From contig BDDD01001638.1 of the NCBI GenBank assembly GCA_001972305.1, positions 1-64,000 on the forward strand: 64,000 bases of DNA. The letters run 5' to 3'. Under the pieces are notes generated by a model. That model saw only the letters and a program-made list of their open reading frames with translations. It made no database searches and was not told the origin of the DNA. Source of the stretch: Cephalotus follicularis (taxonomy: Eukaryota > Streptophyta > Magnoliopsida > Oxalidales > Cephalotaceae). This document shows positions 35,660-47,715 of the stretch, one piece after another (the first letter of the stretch is position 1; each line of letters starts with the position of its first letter). A program made the position numbers and the translations under genes.

Positions 35660-36480
35660 TGGGCATAAAAGAGTGCATGGTGCCTTCCCATGCACAAGGC
35701 CACGTCCTAGCGCATGCATGGCGCATGCAGAGTGGCAATTTGTCACATGAATGCTTGCCAAGGGATGCATGCATATTCATATACAACTCCTTTCCCCGTG
35801 AGCGCATGGAGGGAGTACACGCCAGGGAACAACGCATGCATGTTTGGCTCATGGTAGGGGACAACGCCTATGTTGGGCGCATGCTCGAGTCGTGGCAGGG
35901 AAGGGCTCAGCGCTATCACTTCCTCGGGCTAAAGCAGAGGAAAACCATGATGCGAGCATGGCAGGGAAGAGCCATGGACGGCTCCTCTGGCGTTGGCACA
36001 TGGTAGATGGAACCTCTAGCAAGGCACCACGGGCGCTTACAAGGGGAGAGCTCAGGTGTCATGGCGACTATGGTGCACTATTCTGGAGCATCCTCGGTGG
36101 CAGGGAAGAGGAAATCCAAGCTGTGTGCATGACATGGGAGAGCCATGGACGGCTCCTCAGGCGTCTTCACTTCGGGCGCATAACTCCCCAGGCATCATCT
36201 CCTCGGCACCTCTGGCGCATGTCCCTGACACCTATGGTATGGCTGCTCAGCACCTTGCCACCTCTAGTGCCATTGCAAGGGAGGGATAGGAACCTCAGGC
36301 ATGGCAGTGGCATCTCTGATGTATGACGACAGCTCTTCAGTACCCCTAGCGCATGACACAGTGGCGTCCCAAGAGCACATGGCCCCTCAGCGCATGTTGT
36401 AGGGACATTGGCGCACAACGCTGCATGCCAGTGAATCATGCTTGGGCCATGGATACATCCTCGGGGTGCATGGTGCTCAA
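35660..36480. repeat. GCATG-rich block (RY-like motifs) in C LTR
   Basis: Dense GCATG/CATGC motifs including GCATGCATG-like runs near 35715, 35765 and 35835. The paralogous block in the 5' LTR is at 42990-43830. CATGCA is the core of the plant RY element bound by B3-domain factors (family knowledge). Any function here is inferred. Confidence 0.6.
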
Positions 36481-37389
36481 CACTAACGCTTTCTCAACAC
36501 ATAGTAGGGTGTAAGCATTGTGTGCTGGGGGTATAACAATGGTGCCACTACCATTTGTACAGGATCACTTAAACACACTTCCTAACTTTACTATTCCTCA
36601 CTCATCAATAACCGAACCAGTGTACAACATCTATAATTCAAACACAAACAAAGTACATCAATGAAACATACATAGCAGACACACACACACACAGAAGCTG
36701 GTAGGCACTCGGACAAGAAGCAACCTACCTGGGGAAACAGTTGAAAACGGAGATCGCCCACTTTCTTCTTAAATTATGGATTTCCTTGAAGCTGGGGTCT
36801 GCTACACACCTTTAGCTTGCCAATTTCCTTCTTTGTTGCACAAATCTCTTGCTCCCAGGGCATGGGTATTTATATGTGGAAGTGTAGGGGACATGGGGGC
36901 TTCCTTGAACAGCACCCTTCTTGTCCTCATCTCCCATTTTTGCCAGAATCTGACCCCATCTCCCACTTTCTCACTTCTCTTGATTTCTCTAGAGTAAAAT
37001 GTGCAAGAAATGGCCAAAGTGTGTCCGCCTGTTGCACATCATCATATATACACGTGAGAGAAGGTTGCATAATTGTTTAGACAATTCTTCAATGGATGTA
37101 GGTCAATTCTAAGACTTGCGGCAAGACTTCCATTTTGGGCCTTTTCTCAATCCTTTAATTAAAACCCAGAACGAACATAAATATGCCCAAAGAGAAGAAT
37201 GGCTCTTTTAAGCCCACAATAATAATTTATATTCCAATTTGGCCCAAGAAAAATACTTCTTAATATTTTGGCTCGGCCCAATAGGAAAGAAAGAATTACA
37301 AAGCCCCAATAATAATACTTTTTAATATTTAGGGTTCTTACATCCTCCCCTCCTTACAGAAATCTCATCCCGAGATTTCCTAGGATAAA

Positions 37390-40150
37390 AATAAATTGCG
37401 GTATTTAGCCTGCATATCATCTTCTCTTTCCCAGGTAACTTCTTCCACTCCGTGGTATTGCCACAATACCTTCACCAACAGAATAGTTTTGTTCCTTAGC
37501 TATTTAATTTGTCGGTCGAGAATCTGGATAGGTATCTCTTCGAAACTCATAAGGCAAGTCGATAAGCAACAGTACCCACTCTCTCAAGGATCTCAAAAGG
37601 TCCTATAAAACGGGGGTTAACTTCCCTTTCTTGCCAAACCTCATAATTCCTTTAGTCAGAGAGACTTTAAGGAATACATGATCTCCCACAGCAAACTCCA
37701 ACACTCGCCTATGGTGGTCAGCATAGCTTTTCTGTCTGCTTTGTGCTGTATGGAGTCTTTCCCGAATAACCTTTGCCTTCTCAGTTGTGTCTTGCACAAG
37801 CCTAGGTCCCACAAAACTCTGTTCACCAACTTCAAACCAATAGATTGGGGTTTTGCATTTCCGTCCATAGAGAGCCTCGAACAGGGCCATTCCAATATTG
37901 GTATGAAAACTGTTGTTGTACGAGAACTCCACTAATGGTAGATGGTCTTCCCAGCTACCTCCCCAATCCAAAACACATGCTCGTAGCATGTCTTCCAGAG
38001 TCTGAATGGTCCTCTCAGACTGTCCATCAGTCTAGGGATGGAAAGCTGTGCTGAAATTAAGTTGAGTACCAAAAGCTTCTTATAGTTTTCTCCAAAAGCG
38101 CCAGGTAAAACGGGGGTCTCTATCAGACACCACACTGAGTGGTACTCCATGTAGCCTCACAATTTTAGCAATGTACATATTTGCTAGCCGTGTGAGAGAA
38201 AATCCATCTTGATCGCGAGAAAATGTGCAGATTTAGTAAAGCGGTCAACGATTACCCATATAGCGTCACGGCTATTCCTTGTTCTGGGCAGTCCCAATAC
38301 AACATCCATCGTGATGTGTTCCCATTTCCACTGTGCCACATGCAACGGTTACAATAATCCAGCTGGCCTTTGATGTTCTGCTTTAACATGTAGACATGTC
38401 AAACAGGAAGAAACATACTCAGCTATCTCCTTCTTCATGTTGTTCCACCAATAGCTCAACTTTAGATCTTGGTACATCTTGGTACTTCCCGGATGTACGG
38501 AGAAACTGGAAGGATGTGCTTATGACAACAGTTCATCCTTCAGCTCTTTATCATTAGAAACACATATTCTGCCATGATATTGGATCAATCCATCACCTTG
38601 TATAGAGAAATCCAGTTTCAGTCCTCCATGCTCGCTTAAAGCTATCTTAAGCAGATCTCCATCGTTACTTTGAGCTTCACGGATCTGGTCCATTAACCAT
38701 GGATGGGTCTGAATATGAGCAATGGTTAGGCGGGTAATTGATGACTGAGGGCTTCTGCAACCACATTAGCTTTGCTTGGATGGTACTGTATTTCACACTT
38801 ATAATCATTGAGCAACTCTATCCATCTGCGTTGTCTCATATTCAGGTCCTTCTGTGAGAACAGGTACTTTAAACTCTTGTGATCGGTGTACACCTCGAAC
38901 TTTGTACCATATAGATAATGTCTCCATTTATCCAATGCGAACACTATCGTAGCTAACTCAAGATCGTGAGTTGGATAGTTATCTTCATGGGGCTTTAGCT
39001 TTCTTGAGGCGTATGTGATCACTCTACCATTTTGCCTAAGGACACATCCCAGGTCAGTACCTAATGCGTCACTGTATACTACAAAACCTTCATTGCCCTC
39101 TGGTAAGGCTAGGACTGACGTAGTAGTCAGACGATGCTTTAATTACCAGAAACTCTGTTCGCAAGAATCATCCCAAACAAATGCAACATTCTTCTACGTC
39201 AATCTAGTCAGAGGTGTAGTTATCTTTGAAATCCCTCAACAAACGACGGTAGTATCCTGCGAAGCCAAGAAAGCTTCGGACTTCCGTCACATTCGTTGGT
39301 CGCTTACAGCTCTTCACTGCTTCGATCTTTGTAGGATCTACTGACAATCCTGCGCTGGATATAACATGACCAAGGAATGTTACCTCTGATAACCAGAATT
39401 CACAGTAGCTAAACTTGGCATACAGCTGGTGGTCTCTGAGAGTTCGCAATGCCAAATGCAAATGTTCTACACGCTCTTCCATGGACTTAGAATAAATCAG
39501 GATATCATTAATAAACAACACTATAAACTGATCAAGATATGGACTAAATATCTTATTCATTAAGCTCATAAATGCAGCAGGGGCGTTAGTCACCCCGAAA
39601 GGCATAACCACAAATTCGTAGTGTCCATATCATTATTTGAGAGCAGTCTTTGGAATATCCTCTGCTCTAACTCTGAGCTGGTGATATCCTGATCTTAGAT
39701 CCAGTTTAGAGAACACTGGAGATCCCTTTAGTTGATCAAATAGGTCATCGATGTGCGACAGTGGGTACTTGTTCTTGACTGTCACTTTATTCAACTGCCG
39801 GCAATCGATACACATCCGCAATGATCCGTCTTTCTTCTTAACAAACAAGATCGGTGCTCCCCACAGGGGTACACTGGGTCTAATGAAACCTTTATCCAAC
39901 AATTCTTGCAGTTGTATTTTCAATTTCTTTAACTCAGGAGGGGCCATTTGATAAGGAGCTATCGATATGGGAGCTGTTCCTGGTAGAAGATCTATAGCAA
40001 ACTCCACATCTCTCTCGGGAGGTAAGGACGTTAACTCATCCAAAAACTCGTCCAGGTATTCACAAACCACAGGAACATCCTCCAACTTCGGTATCCATCT
40101 GCCGTCATCCATACCGTGTGCCAGGTAAGCAGCACAACCCTGTCTCAAGA
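37390..40150 (-). pseudogene. Element C pol (RT, RNase H, integrase, chromodomain)
   Basis: Minus strand: RT with [20 protein letters not shown] (about 39960-40030), [20 protein letters not shown] (about 39760-39825), [20 protein letters not shown] (about 39550-39611) and [20 protein letters not shown] (about 39465-39525); RNase H with [20 protein letters not shown] (about 38960-39020) and [20 protein letters not shown] (about 38825-38890); integrase core to about 37930, and [20 protein letters not shown] near 37640-37700; chromodomain traces QILDRQIK and VLWQYHGVEEVTWEREDD (37390-37540). Broken in several places. Confidence 0.9.
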
Positions 40151-40159
40151 GTCTGTCAG

Positions 40160-42060
40160 CCTAGATAGAAGATATCATGGGAACTGGTAGATGCCCTATC
40201 GTCCCTCTGAACTGGAACAGAGACTGCCCTGGCAAATGGAAGGTTACAACCTTCCTGTTATAGTCCACATGTGCATAATGTACTGACAGCCAATCCATAC
40301 TGAGAATCGTATCTAGATCGCCCATCGGCAGCACTATAAGGTCTGCCGGAAGAACATGTCCACAAATCTCGATGACACACGATGTACACACCCAACAGGA
40401 GGTAACCGACTCTCCTACCGGTGTGCTGACCTCTATCACGAAAGGTAAAGGCTCGGGCTCCACATTCATACAACTTATGAAATGAGAGGCAACATATGAA
40501 TGGGATGAGCCTGGACGATTCAAAGTTCGTGCCAAAAACAGAGATATATATACCATACCTCCAATCACTAAGGGTGATCCAGCTGCAGCTCGCTGATGCA
40601 TTGCATATACTCTTCCTTGCACCATAGGCGCCGATCCCATCGGCTGTTTGCCACGGTCTCCTCCTGAACTAGTGCTATCACGGACTTGCTGGAAACTTCC
40701 TTGTGATTGATTCGAACCATGCCCCGTTTGGCCTCCTGTGTTGGATTGGTTCTGAGGACATTCGACAGATTTATGCTCTGGAGCTCCACAAGTCCAACAC
40801 CTACCATTTTTCCACCAGCAGTCATCAGAAGCATGGTTGGTACGTCCACAATGTACACAGGGTTCAACAGACTCCTCTTCATCGTCGACAAGTTTAGAGG
40901 AACCTCCTTGCAAAGCCATCCTTCGCTATCGTCTCCGTCGTGAGTCACGATCCGGTCTTCTTTGCTGAGAACCATGAGATTGTCTTCCCAACCTCGATGG
41001 TCCTGCTAGGCTACCAACACTGCAGAGGGATTCTCCCTGCCTTGGACTGTTGTGATATTTAGACTTGAGAGATTTATTACTACTTCCAAAACTTTTTCTC
41101 GATTGTTCACCAGAAGGGGCAGGTCTCCGTTGGCCTGCTGTATCTCTAAACTCTGGAATCGCTGAGCCAAGGCTTCAACTTCACTTGCCCTGTTAGACAA
41201 CTCAAAGAAGGATCACAAATGTAGGGGCACTAACTTCTATTGAATGTCAGGTTGAAGTCCTCAAAGGAACTTCTTAGCTTTCCTCGAGTCAGTGTTCACC
41301 ATGTAAGGAGCTATCCTTGATAACTCGATGAACTTGGCCCCATATTGGGCCACAGTCATATCTCCTTGTGTCAGGCCTAGAAATTCAGCTTCTCTCTTAT
41401 CAATCTCTACCTCGGGATAGAATCTGTCATTAAACTTTGTTTTAAAGGTATCCCAAGAATATGTCATTCCGGATATCTCCCACTGGGATTCGATCATCTT
41501 CCACCAGTGCCCCGCTTCGCCTTGTAACATGTATGTTGCGAACACAACCTTCTATGAGTCGAAACAATCCATGACACGGAAGATCTTATCCAATTGCATT
41601 AACCATCTCTCAACCGATATACCATCAGGATCTCCTATGAAGGCTGGAGGATTTAACTTCAAGAATCCGATTAGTGGGTTCTCTCATCGTGAAGGTTGGT
41701 CCACTAATCTTCTTGCAGCTTCAGCCCGCCTGGCTGGTCTAACAGCTGATGTTTGTTCATGTACTTGTATTGCACGCTCAGCTGGTACAGCAACAGGTAG
41801 TTGTTCATCTTCATCCGATTGTCGTTGCATAAATTCATGCATTTAACTTATCATAACACGCATTCTCCTCATAAATCCTCTTCGTTCCTCCCTACCAGGA
41901 GTAGCAGGTTCTACTTCTTGAGGTATATTTGCTTCTCCTTGCCCTTCAGCATTTCTATTTGTATGGGTACGCCCAGACGATGGCCTGGACCTCTCTCCTC
42001 ATACGTTTCTACTCCGTCGTCCTTCCATACCGATTCACATAAAAGAACGGGTCAATATCC
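40160..42060 (-). pseudogene. Element C gag and protease region
   Basis: Minus strand: Ty3-type gag domain with MLQGEAGHWWKMIESQWEIS (about 41470-41530) and EAEFLGLTQGDMTVAQYGAK (about 41335-41395); two CCHC zinc knuckles, CVHCGRTNHASDDC and CWTCGAPEHKSVEC (about 40765-40865), that would bind element RNA; then a protease region with SYVASHF and DLIVLPMGDLDTILSMDWLS (about 40270-40500). The gag domain aligns well with that of element D (56140-56690). Broken. Confidence 0.88.
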
Positions 42061-42119
42061 GCACATATATCTTAACTCCACTTGCCAAGGGTCCTATCCA
42101 GAAATATCCAGAATAGTAC

Positions 42120-42132
42120 GGCTCTGATACCA
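42120..42132 (-). promoter_or_regulatory. Primer-binding site of element C
   Basis: TGGTATCAGAGCC on the minus strand, five bases inside the 5' LTR end (TGACA at 42138). It matches the plant initiator-Met tRNA 3' end. Unlike A and D, no clear stem-loop overlaps it. Confidence 0.85.
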
Positions 42133-42137
42133 AAACT

Positions 42138-44872
42138 TGTCACGCCTTGAACCGTGGGAAGGGCCCCATGGCCTGACACGTGGCAATCTATACATTACAT
42201 CATTATCATCAACCGTAAAAATTTAAAGCTTAATAATCATAAATATAAACCATTTATTAAATGTGTGGATACACATACCCAGTTCGATACATAAGAAATA
42301 CTCTGCTACAATCCAGCAAACAATACAAATAATAGATAACAATTTCTTGCGAAAACCATCCATTAAAGTGCACTGCCGAGGAGGAGGAACTTACATTATT
42401 CTTTATCCTTGATACTGCTGCGATGTGCCACCACTACCTGTTCCTGTACCTGGCCCATTCAAAGAATGGGTCAGCAACTCTGGGGGTTGTGTAGGTTACC
42501 ACATATACGGCACATACCAGAGGAACAACCTAAAAAAAAGCAGAGGAGAAAACAATGCATGCATACCATAATGCATACCATAAATCATCATATAAAAGTC
42601 ATCATCCTTTGTCCTCAGACTACTCTACTCAAGCCATACATATCATTCACATTACAAAGGAGTTTGTCCAGTCATCCTATGGTCTGGTCAATATGTTAGG
42701 ATCAACTTTAGGCTCACATGCCCGTGGAATTCTCCTTCAGGTTCACCTGCCGAGCAGAATTCGCCCTTTGATCACCTGCTCTGGTGGTTCACCCTTTGGA
42801 TTACCAGCTCTGACGAAATTCACCTTTAGGTTCACAACTAAGCGGATTCGCCCGAGGATCACCGGCCTCGTGGAGTTCACCCCTTGGGTTCACCTGCTCA
42901 GCAAAATTCTCCCCATTTGGGCTCACCTTCCAGGAACCATCTATATATTTCCTTTACTATTTCATTCCTTAAATGTGTTCTGGGCATGAAAGTGTGCATG
43001 GTGCCTGCCCATGCACAAGACCATGTCCTAGCGCGTGCATGACGCATGCAGAGTGGCAATTCGTCTCATGAATGCTTACCAGGGGACGCATGCATATTTA
43101 TATACAATTCCTTTCCACGTGAGTGCATGCAGGGAGTACACGCCAGGGAACAACGCATGCATAGGATGCATCTTTGGCTCATGGCAGGGGACAACACCTA
43201 CGTTGGTGCATGCTCAGCTCGTGGCAGGGAAGGGCTCAGTGCCGTCACTTGCTCGGGAGAAGGCAGAGGAGAACCATGATGCAATCATGGTAGGGAAGAG
43301 CCATGGAAAACACATCTGGCATTGGCACACGATAGATGGCACCTCTGGCCAGGCACCACAGGGGGCTGACCAGGGGAGAGCTCAGGTGTCATGGCGACTA
43401 TGGCACACTATTCTAGACCATCCTCGGTTGCAGGGAAGTGGAAAGCCATGGTGCATGCATGACAGGGGAGAGACATGGAGGGCTCCCCAGGCACATGGCT
43501 CCCCAGGCATCTTCACCTCGAGCGCATAATTCCCCAGGAGTCATCTCCTCGACACCTCTGGCGCATTGGCCCGGCACCTCTGGTATGGCTTCTCAGCACC
43601 TTGAAACCTAAAGTGCCATTGAAGGGAAGGCTAGGCACCTCGGGCATGGCTGTGGCATCTCGGATGTATGATGACAGCTATTCGGCACCCCTGGCGCATG
43701 ACATAGTGGCATCCCCAGAGCACATTGCTCCTCGACGCATGTTGTAGGGACGTTGGCGCATAGCGCTGCATTCCTGGGAAGCATGTTTGGGCCATGAATA
43801 CATCCTTAGGGTGCATGGCGCTCGACGCTAATGCTCGCTCAACACATAGCAGCGTGTAAGCATTGTGTGTTAGGGGTATAGCAACAACGGCACTATCATT
43901 TGTACAGGATCACTTAAACACACTTCCAAACTTTACTATTCCTCACACATCAATAACAGAACCAGTGTACAACATCTATAATTCAAACACAAACAAGCAA
44001 CAACAATGAAACATACACAGCGGACACACATACACACACACACAAGCTGGTACGCGCTCGAACAAGAAGCAACCTACCCGGGGAAACAGTTGAAAACGGA
44101 GATTGCCCACTTTCTTCTTAAATTCTGGATTTCCTTGAAGTCGGGATCTGCTACACACCTTTAGCTTGCCAATTTCCTTCTTCCTTGCATAAATCTCTTG
44201 CTCCCAGGGCATGGGTATTTATATGTGGAAGTGCATATGACATGGTGGCTTCCTTGAACAGCACCCTTCTTGTCCTCATCTCCCATTTTTGCCAGAATCT
44301 GACCCCATCTCCCACTTTCCCACTTCTGTCGATTTCTCTAGAGTAAAATGTGCAATAAATGGCCAAAGTGTGTCCCCATGTTGCACATCATCATAATACA
44401 TGTGAGAGAAGATTCTAGAATTGTTTAGACAATTCTTCAACAGCACCCTTCTTGTCCTCATCTCCCATTTTTGCCAGAATCTGACCCCATCTCCCACTTT
44501 CTCACTTCTGTCGATTTCTCTAGAGTAAAATGTGCAAGAAATGGCCAAAGTGTGTCCCCATGTTGCACATCATCAAAATACACGTGAGTGAAGATTCTAG
44601 AATTGTTTAGACAATTCTTCAACGGATGCAGGCCAATTCTAAGACTTGGGGCAACACTTCCATTTTGAGCCTTTTCTCAATCCTTTAATTAAATCCCAGA
44701 ACCAACATAAATATGCCCAAAGAGAAGAATGGCTCTTTTAAGCCCATAGTAATAATTTATATTCCAATTTGGCCCAAGAAAAATACTTCTTAAAATTATG
44801 GCTCAACCCAATAGGAAAGAAAGAATTACAAAGCCCCAATAATAATACTTTTTAATATTTAGGGATCTTACA
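42138..44872 (-). mobile_element. Element C 5' LTR
   Basis: Minus strand: TGTAAGATCCCTAAATATT (44872) to CAAGGCGTGACA (42138), 2735 bp. It is collinear with the 3' LTR and differs mainly by a tandem duplication of about 182 bp near its start (44258-44620). GCATG-rich block 42990-43830, (AC)n near 44028-44044. Confidence 0.92.
44258..44620. repeat. 182-bp tandem duplication in C 5' LTR
   Basis: The block starting AACAGCACCCTTCTTGTCCT occurs at about 44258 and again at about 44440, nearly identical, including the CTCTAGAGTAAAATGTGCAA segment. The 3' LTR has it once (from about 36911), so it arose after or during insertion. Confidence 0.9.
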
Positions 44873-46380
44873 GGCTGACAACCAATCCATCCCCGTAATG
44901 ACATCAAAGTCATGGATGGGCAACATAATCAGATCAGCACATAAAGAAATACCCACCATGGATATCTCGTAACCCCGATACACCGAGTCTATATACATGG
45001 AGCCTTTAGTAGGTGTAGTCACATCCAACATATATGTCATGCAATCAGGTGCAACATCTAGGCATGATGCAAATCGTGAGGCAATGAATGAATGAGATGC
45101 TCCAGGATCCATTAACACCCTAGCAAAATAACCATAAACATAGAAGGTACCTCCAACAACAGAAGTTGACTCCGGAACTTCTGCCTGAGTGAGAGTGAAA
45201 ATTCTACCTTTCGCGATACCCTTGCTAGCATCCTCCCGTTGTGACGGCCCATCTACCGTACCACTACTGCTCCCAGGCATAGTAGGTACTGTAGTCTGAC
45301 CTCTTGGACAGTCCTTTGACATATGCCCAACTGTCCCACAGCTCAACCATAACCCGTTCAGCTTCAAGCAATCCTTCTATTGATGCCCAGCATGGCCCCA
45401 ATGAAAACAAGTCCTCGATCTAGCATTACTCCCTTGGCTGGGAGAACCTTGAGAAGCAGTCTGCTGTGACCTGTTCTTTAAGGATTTTGTCAGGGATCCA
45501 CTACCCTGTCACTTTGATGAAGCTGGTCTAGACTGTGCTAGGCTCTGCTTATTCTGTTGGGCACGGGCCTTCTCCGCTCGGTCCTCACTGGATATGCTCT
45601 CCAGTAGTCCCACCTTCTGGGAGACCTCCACAAAAGTACTCAGCTCCATAGCCATGATCCTGGACTGAATATCTTGTCGCAAACCCCTCAGAAACCTCTG
45701 TATCAATTTCTCCTTATCAGGTACCAGATACGGTGAATGTCTGGCCAGTTCCATGAATCTCGCTTGATACTCCGCCACTGTCATTTCCCCTTGTCTCAAC
45801 TCAAGGAGCTTGGTCTCTCTCTGCTCTTGCTCAATCCGAGGCATATAGGTATCAAGAAACTCCCTCTGGAACCTCTCCCAAGTGCTGTCGAGTCCAGCTG
45901 AATCCCACTTTGCTCGGACAATCTCCCACGAGTGGGTGGCCTCTCCCCATAGACGGCACACAACAAACTTTAACTTCTACTTGTCTGCGTAGTGTATCAC
46001 TTTGAAGATTTTCTCCAATTCTTGTAGACATCTCTCTTCAATGGTGGCGTCGAGCTCCCATTGGAAACTGGGTGGATTATGCCGCATGAACCACAAAAGG
46101 TTCCTTCCAAACTGATTACCATCCTCCCATGGGCAATGGTCAGGAGCTCTGTGTCGTGGTCGAGCTTGCGTATAATATTGGCGCATATCCTCCTCATTAG
46201 CCACATTAAAGGCCATCTGCTACTGAAAGTAATCCGTAATACGGGTCATTAGATCCCTCTCATCTTGGGGAACATCGCCCCTCGCAGAACATTGGCCTCC
46301 TCAGGGGCATTTTCTTCAGCAGCCCTAGCTCTAGAACATGTCCTTCTTCTGTCCATCTTTGTTCCTATATGGAAAGATGT
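44873..46380 (-). pseudogene. Element B gag and protease start
   Basis: Minus strand: gag domain with CRLWGEATHSWEIVRAKWDS (about 45900-45961), EFLDTYMPRIEQEQRETKLL and ELRQGEMTVAEYQARFMELA (about 45740-45870); zinc knuckle LWLSCGTVGHMSKDC (about 45310-45355); protease start VLMDPGASHSFIASRFASCL (about 45060-45120) and DFDVITGMDWLS (about 44870-44910). Element C is inserted immediately after. Several breaks. Confidence 0.9.
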
Positions 46381-46501
46381 CATTAGTAATCATCTCAAGG
46401 AAACATTTCATTTATTGCCAAGGAAACTAGCCTAGACAAGTTCCTTATTCAATCATTTAATTGCCAAGGATAGTATCCCAGTTAAGAGTATATGGAATAT
46501 G

Positions 46502-47695
46502 TGTAATACCTTGTTCGTTCGTAAATGTATTTTTTTTTACGGGTTTGTAAATATATTTACGGATTTTATATGTGTTTTTGGGCTTTTAATTTTGTTTAAT
46601 TTTAAAAGTCCGGTTGCCCTATGATCGGGTTTATGTGAATTGTTCGGTATGATATCGGTCCGATATTTGGGTATGTTATGCTATGTTGGGTTTTATAAAT
46701 TCTTATTTTAATCCAAAACTTATTTTATTAAAAATAAATTATTATTCTTTTATTTTAATATTCCTTATTTTTCCTTTTCCTTATTAATTCATTTTATTAT
46801 TATTTCTTTTTATTTCCTTTTCCTATTTTATCATTTTCGACCCTTTTCTCCTACTTCCTTCCACCATCTCCTCCTTTCCAGTAGATTCCTCCTTCCCACC
46901 ATCTGAATTCACATGTTAAGCTTCTCCTTTTCCATTTCAAAATCAAGAAAAGTTCCTCCTTTTCTTCCCTTTTGTCAAATCTTGTCTCCTCCATTCTCCA
47001 TTATTGAGTATCTTGCCATTTTATATGTTGCCCACATCATTCTTGCAAGCTACTGCAGATTCTATCTTGTTAGGGTGTAACAAGCTGCTGTGTAATTCAT
47101 TCATCAAATTCGTAGAGGTAAATTCGATCCTTAGTTGTTCTTCAAGTTGAATTCATTGGGTTTGCTAAGCTTCTCTTTATTTTGGTTTCTTTTGGTCCCT
47201 GTTTTGTTCACAGCAGATTGTGTGTTGGTGTGTTTGTTATTCCTACTGTTTTCTGGGTTCCTTAACATCACTACAGGTCAGTGAATTCGTCCTCTTTAAT
47301 TATAGTTTTGTTTCAATGGCTTACTTTGAGTTTTTGTGCTCATTCTATATCCGTACTGAGGTTTGCTCAGCCGCGTTTTTGTTTCCATGCGGCAGGTTAT
47401 CAGGAGCAAAGGGGCAATGTGTGATGAGAGTGACTCCCATATGTCTGAGGATCATCTAGTAGCTGATCCTTTTATGTTATGTGGTCATAGTGGAACCCGA
47501 TAATTAAACAATGTGTTATTTCAATTTATGACTTTTGGATTTTTGGATAAGTTTCAGTTATGATCAGTTTTTATATGTTATGGATATGCTTTTAACCATC
47601 ACGTTTTTAATAAAGATGAACCTTTTAACATGATATGATCTGTTTAGTTTCGGTATTATGCATTGTGGCGACTCCCACAGATCGGGGGTGTTACA
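46502..47695. mobile_element. Solo LTR, unknown gypsy-like family, TSD ATATG
   Basis: TGTAATACCTTG (46502) to GGGGGTGTTACA (47695), 1194 bp, flanked by ATATG at 46497-46501 and 47696-47700. Inserted between B's primer-binding site and gag. The first half is AT-rich with a pyrimidine-rich tract (46780-46990). No GTCGAC cluster. No other copy in this window. The plus-strand reading TG...CA is assumed; orientation is uncertain. Confidence 0.92.
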
Positions 47696-47715
47696 ATATG
47701 CTTTGATACTACGGT

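Larger units (their letters stand above)
34816..37342 (-). mobile_element. Element C 3' LTR
   Basis: Minus strand: starts TGTAAGAACCCTAAATATT at 37342 and ends CAGTTCGGGGCATGACA at 34816. It contains a GCATG-rich block (35660-36480), a 30-36 bp repeat block (35380-35620) and an (AC)n microsatellite at 36678-36693. No GTCGAC cluster is present. Frames such as 35844-36326 arise from the GC-rich repeats and do not resemble a protein family. Confidence 0.92.
34816..44872 (-). mobile_element. Element C: chromovirus with perfect TSD GGCTG, most complete element of the window
   Basis: 10,057 bp, flanked by GGCTG (34811-34815 and 44873-44877), inserted in the protease region of element B. Minus strand order: 5' LTR 42138-44872, primer-binding site 42120-42132 (TGGTATCAGAGCC), gag 41000-42060, zinc knuckles 40760-40880, protease 40160-40560, RT 39200-40030, RNase H 38730-39130, integrase 37600-38560, chromodomain 37390-37540, purine tract 37343-37357, 3' LTR 34816-37342. 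The LTR starts differ at about 9% (36 of about 385 by eye). Several frame breaks: a fossil, but all parts are present and in order. Confidence 0.95.

Noticed and set aside
35844-36326. 160-residue plus-strand frame (and its partner near 43035-43529) as a gene
   Set aside because: Arises from the GC-rich GCATG repeats of element C's LTR. The two LTR copies do not preserve the frame, and there is no protein-family resemblance.
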